From: Pseudopyrenochaeta lycopersici
Lineage: Eukaryota; Ascomycota; Dothideomycetes; Pleosporales; Pseudopyrenochaetaceae
Length of the DNA: 64,000 bases
NCBI GenBank assembly: GCA_003313425.1
Contig: NHZP01000093.1
Location: 1-64,000, forward strand
Direction of reading: 5' to 3'
This document shows, in pieces, positions 36,001 to 48,180 of the stretch. Both the position numbers and the translations under genes were made by a program. Each line of letters begins with the position of its first letter. The first letter of the stretch is position 1. The notes beneath the pieces were generated by a model. The model was given only the letters and a program-made list of their open reading frames with translations. It made no database searches and was not told the origin of the DNA.

Positions 36001-37993
36001 CATACTAGCGTTTAATCTTGTTTATTAGCGCTCGCAACGCTGCTATTACGACAGGTAGTGTTTTATTAGTAAGAGTTGTCGCCTCATGCTACCTTAAGAA
36101 CTCGCATACAGCATGCAGGAGGTAACGATCTCTGTTATAGCACGTTTCTCCTGTTAGGATTAGCTGTACGAGATTAACTACAATCCTATAGAAAGGCCTT
36201 GTAGCTCGATTGTCTGATTAACGCCTGCTGACCTGAGCTGTCGACTTTGACTTAATGTAGGTCTCGCATTCTCGCAGCTGCGGTGCTCGAGCTCCTTGCT
36301 TAAGGTTGATTCCTCGTACGTTCGCATTTAAGTGATTAATTGCCTCCTTGCTCGCGTGTGCAAACATCTCATGAGCTTTAACATAAGATGCTGCAATTGG
36401 ACGTCGATCTTCCCGTGAGACCTTGTACGCTCCTTGAAGAGCTGTTGCGAAGCTACTTAGTGCTAGACGATCGTTCTTGTTAGCATCAACGATCTAGTGT
36501 CCTTCTCTATACCTGAGTAGGCATGTGACGTTTGACGGATGCTGCTTGTATATGACATCTCGTCCTGAGTTGAACTGAATGCCTATCTCTCAGCATCTTG
36601 AGAGGCTTACAACGTTTGTAAAGAAGCCTTCTATAAGGGCTATATTAGTTAGCTTAATCTGACTTATTCTAGACGGTTGATTAACTTTAAACACAACCTC
36701 TCCCTAGGCCTATATTGCTAGAATTGAGTCTCCTGTAAGTACTGTTTCCTAGGCTGTAGCCTGCCTTGTCTCTCGCCAGCTAAACCTCCTTGAATTGTAT
36801 ATATGGATGTTTGAGCCTGGGTTAAGGATCTATTGATTAATGATCGTTGGCAGCGTTTTTAGTTGCACCTAAGTGACGGAGAAGGAGCTGTAGGTCGCAA
36901 AACTGCCCCCCTAGCTCTCTTTTCTACTGTTAAGGCTTATTAGCTTATCCACGCCCTTAATTTTCTTGCCGTAACAAGCGAGGAGCTTGTTAATCCTTTT
37001 AACCTGCTCTAGGTTCTTTAAGGCCTTAGCTATCCTATCCTGTACAGCTTTAATAGGTTAAAAGCTCTCTGGTCTCTTTAGATAATCTAGAAACAGGTAC
37101 CAGCACTCCCTATACTAATGCATACCTCTGTAGAGACATTCTGGCTTATAAGCTGATTTTAATAATCTCTGCTCCTTCTAGTCCTTCTAGTTCTTCTAGT
37201 CTGTTCTGTTTAAAACACTAAGTATTGCAAACGTGCTAAGTAACGTTGCACTAGGCCTAATTTATTAATAATAGACCCTAAACTAAGCTATATAGTCTGC
37301 TAGAGGTTAAATCTTATTTATCTTATCTAAGGTCTCCTTTTTAATAAGGTTATAGTGCGACGACGCGGCCTATTCAGGGGTAATTATCCTAATAGATATT
37401 AGGAAATCCTCTTAAGCTTAATAACCTATTGTTTCAGGGAGACCTGCCTCCCCGCCTTAGTTAGTAATATAAATCTAGTCGTTAAGCTATTACTTAAGAT
37501 CTTAACTCTAAGGACTGTCCTGCAGAGCTTAATATTTAACAGTTAGCTCTCTGCTTTGTAAGGCAGCTGTTAGCGTAAACTACTTCTTAAGAGTAACTAG
37601 TTAATTATACGCCTTATCTTTTCTACTAATAAGGTAAAGGTGTTAAGCAGTAATCGTACAGCTGATGTTAAGAAGAAGCTTACTATCCTTCTGCTTAAGT
37701 TTTATATACTCTGCTCTTTTGTATCTCTAGTCTTAAAGGAGATTACTGTATAATGCCTTTTTAGCTGCGTCTAGCTAGCTAATCTCTGTCGCTCCTGGCC
37801 GTATATCGCTAGGTAACAGTCTAGTTAGTTCTCTAAGCTTTAGTAGCTTATCCTTTAGTTTTAAGATGTTGTGGTACTTCTAAATGCCATCTACGACAGC
37901 TTTCTCTCGTCGTAGCTAGAACTACAACTCCTAGTTGGCTGGTTTATCTAGTAAAACAGTCACTTGTGTGACTCCTGCGTCGTTGTACGACAT
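33100..37993 (-). pseudogene. Cop-F gag-pol polyprotein, RIP-inactivated
   Basis: The minus-strand ATG at 37993 (MSYNDAGVTQVTVLLDKP) starts a single long frame. Gag runs to about 36850. The integrase zinc-binding region is at about 36420-36250 (AHEMFAHASKEAINHLN.., then RECETYIKS), with the first catalytic region FYRIVVNLVQL near 36180-36150. The linker at about 35100-34880 holds SRPDGP repeats and an AT-hook-like GRRGRPRK (35006-35029). Reverse transcriptase follows, with KARIYVRGDLQEA near 34500-34540 and the catalytic YVDDI at about 34150-34180. The RNase H end is near 33190 (MPADSLTKI, QKHADFVRQL). The stops are mostly CAG/CAA/TGG-derived. This is the least decayed pol in the window. Confidence 0.85.
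35035..35105 (-). repeat. 18-bp coding minisatellite in Cop-F
   Basis: Three to four copies of GGTCCATCTGGTCTACTT (plus strand), encoding (S/L)RPDGP repeats on the minus strand in the pol frame, just upstream of the AT-hook-like motif. Confidence 0.8.
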
Positions 37994-38209
37994 CGTAATC
38001 TCAGTAATCAATCACTAAACTAATCTCTATGCGGAGAGCAACAGTTCTAGTTAAATAGCAACACTTGTTAACTATATAGGTCTTTAACGCTGACCTAGCT
38101 GTCAATAGACATAACGGGTAAAGGTAAACGTAGTTATTATCAGTTACACGTCTAAAGCTATATTCGTGCAGAGTTGCGTAGCTTAGGAGGTGCAAACCGG
38201 GCTCATAAC

Positions 38210-38332
38210 TGTTGGTGGGCAGCAGGCAGGAGGAACTAGGTTAATTCCTATCAAATGAGACACAAGAGAACTATATACCCTGTGGATGCTTATATAACAG
38301 AGCACGTGAGGAGCTAACCGTGTTGGCTAACA
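38210..38332 (-). repeat. 5' LTR of Cop-F
   Basis: 123 bp, TGTTGGTGGGCAGC ... GTTGGCTAACA in plus orientation; TGTTGG/CTAACA imperfect inverted ends; differs from 32887-33009 at two positions that I see. Confidence 0.95.
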
Positions 38333-41300
38333 GGTTATTAAGATCATGCACGATAGTTTAAGGAGCTACGAACTTAGTTAGTGCTTTTTAGTAGATAATA
38401 ATAATAATCCTAATTAGATATTAGCCTTATACTGCGCTATTCCTAGATAATATCACGTGTAGTAGCTTAAAATTAACGTACAATAATAAAGAAGCATTGC
38501 TAGGAGTTTGAAGATATGTACTAGAACATATCTGACAGCTAGATAAAGTACTTACTAATATTAAAAGAGCTGGGGCTACAGTCTTAGGGACAAAGTATTA
38601 CTAGGGAATAGACAGGCTAGGTGTCGTCAGATATAAAGTAGGTGCTAAAGGAAGGCATCCAGATTACTAGAAAGTGGCTAAGATTCGAGATTAGCCTAAA
38701 TGCAGGAACGTGAAAGAAGTGCAGATATTCCTTAGAATATATATCTATTATCATATCTAGGTACTAAGTTTTACTATTTAAGTAAAACTGTTGTTTACTC
38801 TCTTATAAAATAAAACAGAATAGGCATAGGAATCGCTATAATAAGAAGTAATGCAGGATCTAAAAAATAAAATGACTAATGCTCCTGTATTAGCTAGCCT
38901 AGATTATAAATATAGACGGAGATTCTACCTTAGGGTTAATAGGAGTAAAGAAGGTGCAGGAGCTATACTTAAGCAGGAAGGTAAGGATAGGAAGCGTTAT
39001 CCTTGTTAGTTTAAAAGTATAATGTGGTCACGAGCTAAAAGTTAGTAGTATTTAACTAAGCTTAAATGTAGGGCGGTGCTTTAGGCGCTGAAGAAATTCA
39101 AAACTTAGCTATATAAGCAGAACTTTATAATTAAGACGGACGCGCAGACGTTAATCGCGCAGTTAAACTAATTATTAGCTAAGACGCTAGGATTTGTTAT
39201 AAATAGATAGATAGCCGCGATTCTTATGTAGGAATTTAATATTAAGCACGTGCCTAGCAAAAAGTATGTAGTAGCTAACGTATTATCGCGGTACCTAAAA
39301 CCTAACAGATAGGAACTACTAGATTAGACAGAGGATAATTTAGAGGAATACGTTAAACACCTAATTAGCGTGATAGATAAGGCGCTACCTATTTAAGGAT
39401 AGGCCTTAAAGAATAAATACTTAAATACTTTAGAGGAAATTGCCTAATTCCTTCTATTACTAAAACTTCTACTTAATCTTATAAGGAAGGAACTTTAAGT
39501 ATAGAAAAAGAAAGCTATAAACTTCTTTGTTAGAGATAGCTATCTATTTAGAAAAATGTTACAAAACATTGTAGTCTACAAGGTAGTTAATAACCCTAAC
39601 TTACGAGCAGTAGCTATAAGCGACATCTATAAAGTTATTAGATATTAAGGCGTTACAGGCGTGTATAGTATAATAGCACAAAGGTATTAGTAGAAAAGCA
39701 TGTACGGCGACGTTAAGCTTTAAATATCAGCCTGTAAAGAATACTAACTAAGATCTTCTAAGCGTATAGTAGATATGCTTACTAACACCTATAGTTACGC
39801 GCTGTAGGAATTAATTGTAATTAACGTGGTATACATGCCAGAGTAAAACAGAAAGAGATTTCTAGTCCTTGCTAGGGAATACCTATCTAGATAGGTTAAA
39901 GGTCGCGCAATCCCTAATAATAAGTCCTTAACTATTATAAAGTTTATCTATAAAGAAATTATATGCAGATAGAGTATAATAAGGAAATTAATAGTAGATA
40001 GAGGACCTAATTTTGCTAAAGTCGTCGTAGCCCTTACTAAGATATATAAGATTAGGCGCGTCTAATTATTAGCTTATAACCCTTAAGTAATAGGCAAAGT
40101 TAAAGGCGGTCACAAACTAATTATAAATGCGCTTACTAAGTTACTAGGATTATAGGTTACGAATCTCCTAGCTGTGTTGTTAGCGGATAGGATATTAATC
40201 TAGGAATAAACTAGGTATTTAGCCTTCTAACTTATTACTAGACAAAACCTAGTCCTACTAATTAAGCTGGCCTTACTAACCTAGTAGACACTTCTCTTCC
40301 GCCAAATCTATAATAAAGAATATCTTCTTGCAGTATAAGTAATGCAGATTAACCTTAGAGACTAGCTTATTAAAGAGGCAGTCGTAAAAACTAAGCGAAT
40401 GCGTGCAGTAAAAAAGGAATACTAGGACGATTATAAAGAAATTAAATAATAAGAGATAAAGGATAGAGACTTAGTCCTGCTATAGGATTTAATACGTAAA
40501 ATTAATATATCTAGGTTAAGAAAACTAACTATAAGATAGTTAGGTCTATATTAAATCTTAGAAGTATTTAAAGATTAAGGTACCTACAGACTTAAAGACC
40601 TTAACAGATTAAGGTTCGCCCACACTACGCTAGATTATCGTTTGAAGCTATTTATCTAGAGAGACCTATCAAATATAGCTGCTAAAGACTAAGGAAGAAT
40701 AAAATTATAGGAACTATTATTATAGGAAGAGGTACACCTCTTTTAAGAGCTACTAGCTCAGTTTAACCAGTCTTAAGATAAACTAGGTAATAACAAGCCT
40801 AAAGTAGAGGGAGGTCGCCTGCGAAACTTTAAATCTAGAAAATTAGTTAATTAAGACCTAGTTATAATATTAGATGCAGTAACCTACCTAAACTACATAT
40901 TAGTCTAAGTTATACTAAGGAGGTTAATAATAATAGAGAAAGAGGCGTATTCTAAAGAATTTATAGATTCTGAATCTAACACAACGTCCAAAGATAAACT
41001 ATTATAGGCTAAGGGACGGCTAAAAGTCTCTAAGTAAGGGAAGGGAAGGTAATATAAGTAAGTAAAATTACCTTATATATTTACGATACAATAGGAAACA
41101 AACAGGCGGTAAGCTGTTATAGATATGAATTTTAGATACCTAGCGTAGGTGTTAGCTAATTAGGACCTGCCCTAGGTGCAACTAGCGTAACCCAGGAAAC
41201 CTTGTAATTAGCTAACGCGCTAATTTTATATTTGCGCCCACTAATAACGAAATAAACAGTTAAAAAGTAACAAAAATTACCTGTCGCAACTAGTATAGGT

Positions 41301-41518
41301 AAAGGTAAGGTTAAGAAATAATATACAGCAACGAAAGGATAAAAACCCCGCCTGCGAAGCTTATTACTTCCCTTTTTTAATAATTAATATCTTACTAGCA
41401 GCTAACTATTAACCCTTGCTAAACGCTACTATATTTTATAAACTAGTTTAACTAAGCAAACAATTATAAGCAGTTCTAGGAGGGACCTACTAGGCACCCT
41501 ACCTCAACAATCTGTTAT

Positions 41519-41749
41519 TGTAACGAAGTATCGTGAATCTGAATCTTGGTGTTGCAGCATGGTTGCGCTAGACCCTTTCGAGGGCTAGCGCGCACCGCGA
41601 CGGACCTGCTCAAAACCTGCGCTGGCTGCGCGGAGCGGGGACGACAAGTATTATTCTCTCCCATAGCTGAGTGACAGCAATACAGAACCATCCCTTCACT
41701 ATTATCTGTGGTGTGAAGCAAGTACTATTGCCTGAAACCATACGTTACA
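41519..41749 (+). repeat. Solo LTR, family D, with TSD GTTAT
   Basis: 231 bp, starting TGTAACG and ending CGTTACA (7-bp inverted ends), flanked by GTTAT at 41514-41518 and 41750-41754. GC-rich and hardly RIP-mutated, in contrast to the Gyp-E DNA around it. It interrupts ORF3 of Gyp-E, and removal with one duplication restores the frame (..PQQS / VILKLL..). A small non-LTR mobile element is possible, but the TG..CA ends and 5-bp duplication fit an LTR better. A damaged partial copy is at 13221-13320. Confidence 0.8.
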
Positions 41750-42195
41750 GTTATACTAAAACTCCTACTACCGCCTCAGACTCTAGGCTTATTAGATAAG
41801 TTAGCAACTTACTTAAATATATCTAACCAGCCTTAATTAACGCAGCAAATCACGCGTGTGCCTGATCGCAGCATTAACTTCTAGAATTACGGACAATACG
41901 TCGTACCTTAAAAGGGCAGGACTACGTTTAAAGACTTCTACAAGGAACTAGTTAAGCAACCATCGCACGTTCAGAAACATATAGTAACTAAGTAGATAAT
42001 CTCTTGCAGCTTATACGTTGATAAACTGCTTAACCTAGTTAGTGCGGCTGCTCAGGCATTTAAGAATAACGCGGCCCTTATAGCTAAATTTAGAGGTGTG
42101 CACTAGTTTAACGCCCAGTTTCCTATAGTTAAAGATATTAAGGACTATTAAGCTAAGCAAGGCAACGAGTTGCGATCAGCTATAAGCTACCTTAA

Positions 42196-42584
42196 TGTTA
42201 CGATCCTGCTAGAACCCTGTCCCAGTGGCTCCAACTGGACTTCACAGGTATTGGACCAACAACCGAAGTCACGTGACGTGCTTAGTTGATCAGTCTGATC
42301 AGCGACACTGAGCACACCGAGCACACTAAGCAACATGCATAACTTCTATGTATATAGATCACCGCAATAAACCCTTATAGCTTATTGTGTTCAACTTAAT
42401 ATTATACTCTACAGTATAGTGATAGTAATACTAATTGTTCTTAACCCTTAGTACTCTTTACAGAAGCACCCTCTTACTGTCTTAGTATTAACCCCCCTTC
42501 TATCTAGTCCCTCACTCTATCCCGGAGAACTAACCTTGCAGTCTTATTAGTTATCCTTACTAATAGCCTTTAAGATTCGTCACA
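42196..42584 (+). repeat. 5' LTR of Gyp-B
   Basis: 389 bp, TGTTACGATCCTGCT ... GATTCGTCACA. Contains the partial palindromes CACGTGACGTG and TGATCAGTCTGATCA. The bases after it (CTTTGAACACCC) are where the primer binding site should be. Confidence 0.95.
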
Positions 42585-42616
42585 CTTTGAACACCCTTAA
42601 GATAAGTGACACTAAG

Positions 42617-43540
42617 ATGGAAACCACCAACTATCATGCTATAAGGCCAGGTAACGCTGTCGCCAAACTAGACCTCTTCTATGGAGATCAGTTCAAGCTT
42701 AAGGACTGGCTACTCCAGTTCGACCTGTTCTTCAAGTTTAACGCAACCACTATAGACGACGACGACTAAGCAGTACTCATGTCGAGCTACATAAGAGGCG
42801 AAGCTGCCAAATAGGTGAAACCCTACCTAGTCGAGTACATGAGCGACAAAGAGAAGCCTTAAGAACTTATCGTCATATTCAAAAATACAGAAAGGTTTAA
42901 AGTATGTATGCGCTAAGCGTTCGGGCTCCCAAACGTAGCAACTATTACAGAGCGTAAGATCCAAAACATGCGACAAACCAGGTCTGCAGCTGACTACACT
43001 AACGAATTTCTAGGTTACGCCAGACAGACTAGTTGGAATGATAACACCTTGAAAACTATATATAAGCAAGGCCTGAAAGCGGACGTCCAGACTAAGCTCA
43101 TGCGTACAGGCACGAAAATTATGACACTAGACGACCTAATTAATAAAACTATCTGACTAGATGTAGAGCTCTATAAGCTCTGTATGTAACTTAGAGGACA
43201 ACTACTAGGATAAATAAAAGAAGACAAGAAACCCCAGAAGGATTATCGTAATAAGCCAAATAATAGTCGCCCACGATATCAGTATTAACTACGGGGAGTG
43301 CCTAGACAGTACCTGTTAGGGGGCCCCAAGGTAATGCATTTAGATAACTTTAATAAGGAAAAGTTAGGTAAGGGCGGGAAGAAAAAAGAAATAACCTGTT
43401 TTAACTGTAATAAGAAAGGCTATATAGCTAAAGACTGCAGGAGTAAGAATAAGGTAACCCCCTAGATTAATATAATGATAGTGAAGGAAGAACACAGCAA
43501 CAACAAAATATAGGAAGTCGTCGCAACCTAAGAGGAAGAA
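42617..43540 (+). pseudogene. Gyp-B gag remnant
   Basis: ATG 42617 (METTNYHAIRPGNAVAKLD..) begins a capsid-type frame with retroelement gag character (..GDQFKLKDWLLQFDLFFKF.., MRQTRSAADYTNEFLGYARQT.., KQGLKADVQTKL). The zinc knuckle CFNCNKKGYIAKDC is at 43397-43438 with C-x2-C-x4-H-x4-C spacing, His now Tyr. The frame breaks only at TAA/TAG and one TGA. The upstream TTG at 42587 is in frame but is not needed as start. Confidence 0.8.
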
Positions 43541-44799
43541 GCTTAAGACACGGAGTTGTTATAGCTACCTCTCCTAGAACCTACTAAGAAAGGGATTCTG
43601 GGAACCTAGTATAGTAATAAGGAAGAAGAGAGTAGTAGCTCCCTGTCTTTAGTCTACGAAGATGCTGAGGAAAACCTTAATAATACTATAGTACTCTTAA
43701 CTAAAGATTAGAAAAAGGAAAGCTTCTAGAAATAACATTGACTAGGAACCCTAAGGCTACTGACGCCTATAGAGGCGGAAAAAGATATTGTAGAACTTAA
43801 CCGCTAACTATACGCGCAGCACATGTATAAAGCATAATATATTAACGCGTTAACCCTAGAAGAATAGGAAGCAGCTATAAAATAAGGAATAAGCATAATT
43901 ATTCTAGCTAAACAAGCGATGCAGGACATGTTGCGGGAATATTACCGTTACCCTAAATACTATACGAAGGTAATATAAGAATAGGCGGAAAAAGCTAAAG
44001 AAGCATGGCAACCCGCAAGCGTTAGGGACGCACCATAGAAACTTCGATGAGCTAGACAAACATAGGCACCAGAACCCCTAGTAGTTAAGACCCCTAAATA
44101 TATACTACGACGCTAAATAATACTACTACTAATACGGGAAGACGCTTTCTATGTACTAAACACTAAGAACCTAGTATAATAAGGGTATCTTTAAGTTAAC
44201 TTACACAGCGAAATTGTGCTTATAGACAGTAAGAAGTAAGACATTTATACGCAGCTCGAACAATAAATGTATTAGGAGGACAATAAAGAGAATGTTAACC
44301 CTCTCTAGCATCTTACAGAAGAAGAAGCCTAAGAAATGTATAAGTACGCCGAGGCGGCTTAAACCCTATATACTATGCGTAAAGGACTGCAGAAACTAGT
44401 ACTAGACTACTTAATAGATCCACATAATAAGCAACACAGTGTCGTCTACTAGTCTTTCTGTACTACCGACCTGTGCGCGATCCATTATTTAAGTAAAACG
44501 GAACAGGGATACTTCCCTTACTCGTTTTACTAATACAAATACTAATAGTATAATTATCTTAAAGTTAAATGCGACAACTACCTATAGGATAAGAGGACTA
44601 TCCTCTACTTCCTAGGAAATAACAACCCTGCGGCTACTATAGCGATGCAGCTAGTCTTTAATAGAGAATGTAATTAGTAATAATAGCAAACGTGCCTTAA
44701 CTTAGATTACCTTAAGCATAAAGACATTAAGACACTGAACAGGTATCAGGAGGAGCCTTTTTTAGGGTCACGCCCGCTAATAGGCAAAAACCGCGAACC
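43541..44799 (+). other. Gyp-B gag-pol junction region
   Basis: Degraded, Glu/Lys-rich when read in the gag or pol frame; the phase change between gag and protease must lie here. No separate gene seen. Confidence 0.4.
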
Positions 44800-47700
44800 C
44801 TATGCGCAACAGGCACACAAGGACTCCTCAAGCTAAATATCAAGCTTAACAGAAGCTAGATAAAGGCACTAGTGGATTCCGGAGCACAACAGAGCTATAT
44901 TTCTGCGCGAGCGATAGAACAAGCTAGCCTTATCCTATCATTGAAATTAGTACTATATCCATTAACAGTCGCCGATAGACAACCAATGCTATCAGAGTCC
45001 GTAATCACACACGAAGTACAGAGCGTGCAACTCATCATCTAGAACCATAGGGAAACAATTAACCTAGACGTCTTTAGACTATTACAACACAATATAATAC
45101 TAGGACTCCTATAGTTAAGGGAACATAGTCTAGATATAGACTAGAAAAAGAAAAAGTTCTTATTTAAATGCTGTAGAACGGACGCAACTACAAGCAAGCC
45201 TACGCTGCAGCTAAGTGCCCGGGTAGATAAGAAGATGACGATTAGAATCCTTACTTTAAATAAGGACAGCCTCAAGACATAAGGGTCCGACTCAGCAGGT
45301 ACTAATAAGAGGCCCTTGGACCAACAAGCTAGAGTTAAGGAGCAAAGCGTAACTCTAGTAATCCCTAACAAGTATAAAGAATACGAGTTACTCTTTTAGG
45401 AAGAGATAACTATAAAAGCATTACCTAAATATTAACCCTAGGATCACGAGATTATCCTACAGGAAGGAAAGCAACTAACTTTTAGCCTAATTTACGGTTT
45501 ATTAGAAAAAGAACTTGAAACCCTACGCGAATATATTAAGACAAACTTAAAAAAGGGATTTATTAGGGAATCACAATCGCTAGCAAGATACCCTATACTA
45601 TTTATACTAAAAAAAAATAGGAAGCTAAGATTATGCGTTAACTACTAGAAACTTAACAATATTATAGTAAAGAATTAATACCCCTTACTAAACATAGCAG
45701 AACTACGGGATTAACTAGCCTTTATAAAAGTCTTTACAGCATTAGACTTAAGAGGAGCGTACAACCTTATTTATATAAAGGAAGGTGAAGAATAGAAGAC
45801 CGCGTTTAGAACACGCTACGGCTACTACGAGTATACAGTAATACCTTTTAGTCTTACTAATGTACTAGCGATATACTAGGCACTTATTAATAATGTGTTA
45901 AGGGAATACCTAGACGTATTTGTTATCGCATACCTTAATAACATCCTTGTGTACTCTAATAATCTACAGGAACACATTAAGCACGTTAAAATAGTTCTCG
46001 CCTGCTTAGGAAGATTTAGTTTACTACTTAAACCTAAGAAATGCGAGTTCTATAAAGAAGAAGTTGAATTCCTAGGATACATAGTAGGTGCACACAGAGT
46101 AAAGATAAGTAAAGAAAAAATAAGAGTAGTAAAAGAATAGCCCGAACCTAAAACAGTTAAAGACATACAGTTATTTATAGGATTTGTTAACTTTAACTAA
46201 CAATTTATTAAGGATTTTTCTAAGAAATCCATCCTACTTACCAAGCTTACAAGAAAAGATACTAAATAGGAATAGGGAAACGAATAAAGAAAAGCATTTT
46301 AGATGCTTAAGGAAGCCTGCATCACACTACTAGTGCTAATTGTATTCTGAACAGGAGAACCCCTATAGTTTGAAATAGATGCCTTAGACCTTGCACTAGG
46401 TGCAACGGCGAAACAAGAACGCGATGGAAAATAGCACCTAATCGCGTACTACTTAAGAAAATTCATAGACGCTGAGGAACGCTACGACGTGCATAACAAA
46501 GAACTCATGGCAGTCGTTGACGCCCTTAACTACTAGCGAATCTACGCAGAAAGTTGCTTAGATCTTACGATATTCACGGATCACAAGAACTTAGTTTATT
46601 TTACTACCACTAAGACCTTGAACTGTAGACAGGTTAGATAAGCTGAAATGCTAGGACAATACAAGTTCAAGATCGTGTATACGCTAGGAAAGGATAACGG
46701 CAGAGCTGATGCTCTTAGCCGCAGACTAGACATCGCAGGGACAAAAGTAATAGTTAACGATGCTATCCTTTGAGTAAACTAGGATAGAAGCTTAGGACCT
46801 AATAAGTTATTAAATAATACTATGATAATTACGTCCGAAGTACCTGAAGAATTGCAAGAAGTAATTATCTAACAACACCATAATAACCTAGTATATGGTC
46901 ATCCCGGAATTAAAAGAATGATAGAACTTATACAGCGACACTACAGCTTTAAGAACATGAAAGCTAAGGTTGAACAGTTTATTAAAAAATGCGCGGACTG
47001 TTAAAAAAACAAACACAGCACTTACGCACTATACAGAGAAATGCAAGCTATAGAGCTACCTAACGAACCTTAGGCAGACATTTCTATAGACTTTGTAACA
47101 GGGTTACTACTGTCTAAAGATCCCGCGACAGGAATCAAGTATAACGCTATCCTTAACATAGTCTGTAGATTTACAAAAGCAGCAGAAATGATACTGTTTA
47201 GAAACGACTATAACACAGAACAACTGGCGTTTGTTATCTTAGATAGACTGATATAATATTATGGCATACCTAAGTCTATTATAAGTGATAGAGATAAGCT
47301 CTTTATATCCAACTTCTGGTCCACCCTGATGGCTGCAATAGGGACAAAGAGAAAGTTATCAACAGCCTATCACCTATAAACAGACGGACAGACAGAAAGG
47401 ACGAACAGAACGATAAAGACCTACCTAAGAATTTACAGCAATTAACAACAAAACAATTAGGTCTCATTGTTACTAATAGCACAACTGGCCTATAATAACA
47501 AATTGTCAGAATTAACTAGAAAGACACTGTTCTTTGCTAACTACAGGAGACACCCTAATCTCTTTATAAAATCGTACCCTAGTAGAAAAACTAAAGCCGC
47601 TATAAAAATAGCAGAAGAAATAAAGAAAATACATAAATAACTCTAAGAGAACCTCGAGAAAGTATAACGCAACAGTATTTCTTACTAAAATAAGAAAAGA

Positions 47701-48180
47701 AAAATAGCACCTCAGCTAAAGAAGGGGGATAAAGCATACTTGCTCACAAAAAATCTACGTAACAAACGACTAAGTAAGGGACTTAATTATGTTAAAGTCG
47801 GACTATTTTTAGTCAAAGAACGAAACGGACCTATAAACTATACACTTAAGCTACCACCAGATGCAAAGATCCACCCCCGCTTCCATATCTCTAAGTTAGA
47901 ACCAGCTAACCCTGCTACATCATTACAAAAAATATTCCAGTACGAACCCGAGGAAGAAAACAAGTTTAAAGTTAAGAAAATCTAGGGGTACTAACAGAAT
48001 AGGAGAGTCAATAACCCAGAACCAAGCTTCAGCTACCTAGTCAAGTAGAAAGGGTACCTAAGCGTAGAGAGTACGTGGGAACCACCAGAAAATCTAAGAA
48101 ACTGTCGAGAAAAAATTAGAGAATACTAGGAAAGAGAGGAAAGGAAAAAGAAAAAGCAAACAAACCTTAAGAGATGTTAA
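44800..48180 (+). pseudogene. Gyp-B pol remnant with chromodomain
   Basis: The frame is -1 relative to gag. Aspartic protease VDSGAQQSYI is near 44872. Reverse transcriptase spans about 45470-46140, with AYLNNILVYS at 45928-45957 (both catalytic Asp now Asn) and an open C-terminal part (KPKKCEFYKEEVEFLGYIV). RNase H follows at about 46370-46740 (..ENALDLALGA-like, FTDHKNLVYF, ADALSRR). The integrase zinc-binding region is at 46860-47005 (HHNN..VYGHPGI..KKCADC). The integrase core contains SIDFVTGLL at about 47080, IISDRDKLF near 47280 and TDGQTER near 47384. A chromodomain is at about 47960-48140 (SYLVKxKGYLSVESTWEPPENL). Frame largely intact apart from RIP stops. Confidence 0.85.

Larger units (their letters stand above)
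32887..38332 (-). mobile_element. Cop-F: Copia LTR retrotransposon inserted in Gyp-E pol
   Basis: 5446 bp with 123-bp LTRs and a perfect target duplication, GGTTA at 32882-32886 and 38333-38337. Coding is on the minus strand with the Copia order gag, protease, integrase, reverse transcriptase/RNase H. RIP damage is milder than in its host: many CA/TG remain and several stretches of pol are open. Next to the 5' LTR (38209 downward, minus strand) GTTATGAGCCCGGTTTGCA is the likely primer binding site; next to the 3' LTR there is a C-run (33012-33018), the complement of a polypurine tract. Confidence 0.95.
31850..41250 (+). pseudogene. Gyp-E reverse transcriptase-RNase H-integrase remnant, split by Cop-F
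   Basis: The frame is -1 relative to gag-protease. Reverse transcriptase motifs start near 32500 (YKI..IPYKV.Q.KSFP, then NPWFLVTKKDKKY at 32648-32690 and ILSLIDLFLGYN at about 32793). The domain is cut by Cop-F between 32886 and 38333 and resumes in phase (RL / LRSCTIV.GATN). RNase H and its connection are at about 39090-39300 (TDAQTLIAQLN, then FNIKHVPSKKYVVANVLSRY). Integrase is at 39600-40450, with the second catalytic-Asp region LIVDRGPNFAKV at about 39990. A long C-terminal extension reaches about 41250, rich in Lys/Gln/Glu. RIP-type stops throughout; no clear chromodomain seen. Confidence 0.8.

Noticed and set aside
42587..42616. Upstream start for Gyp-B gag
   Set aside because: The frame begins with TTG immediately after the LTR in the primer-binding position; ATG 42617 is the natural start.
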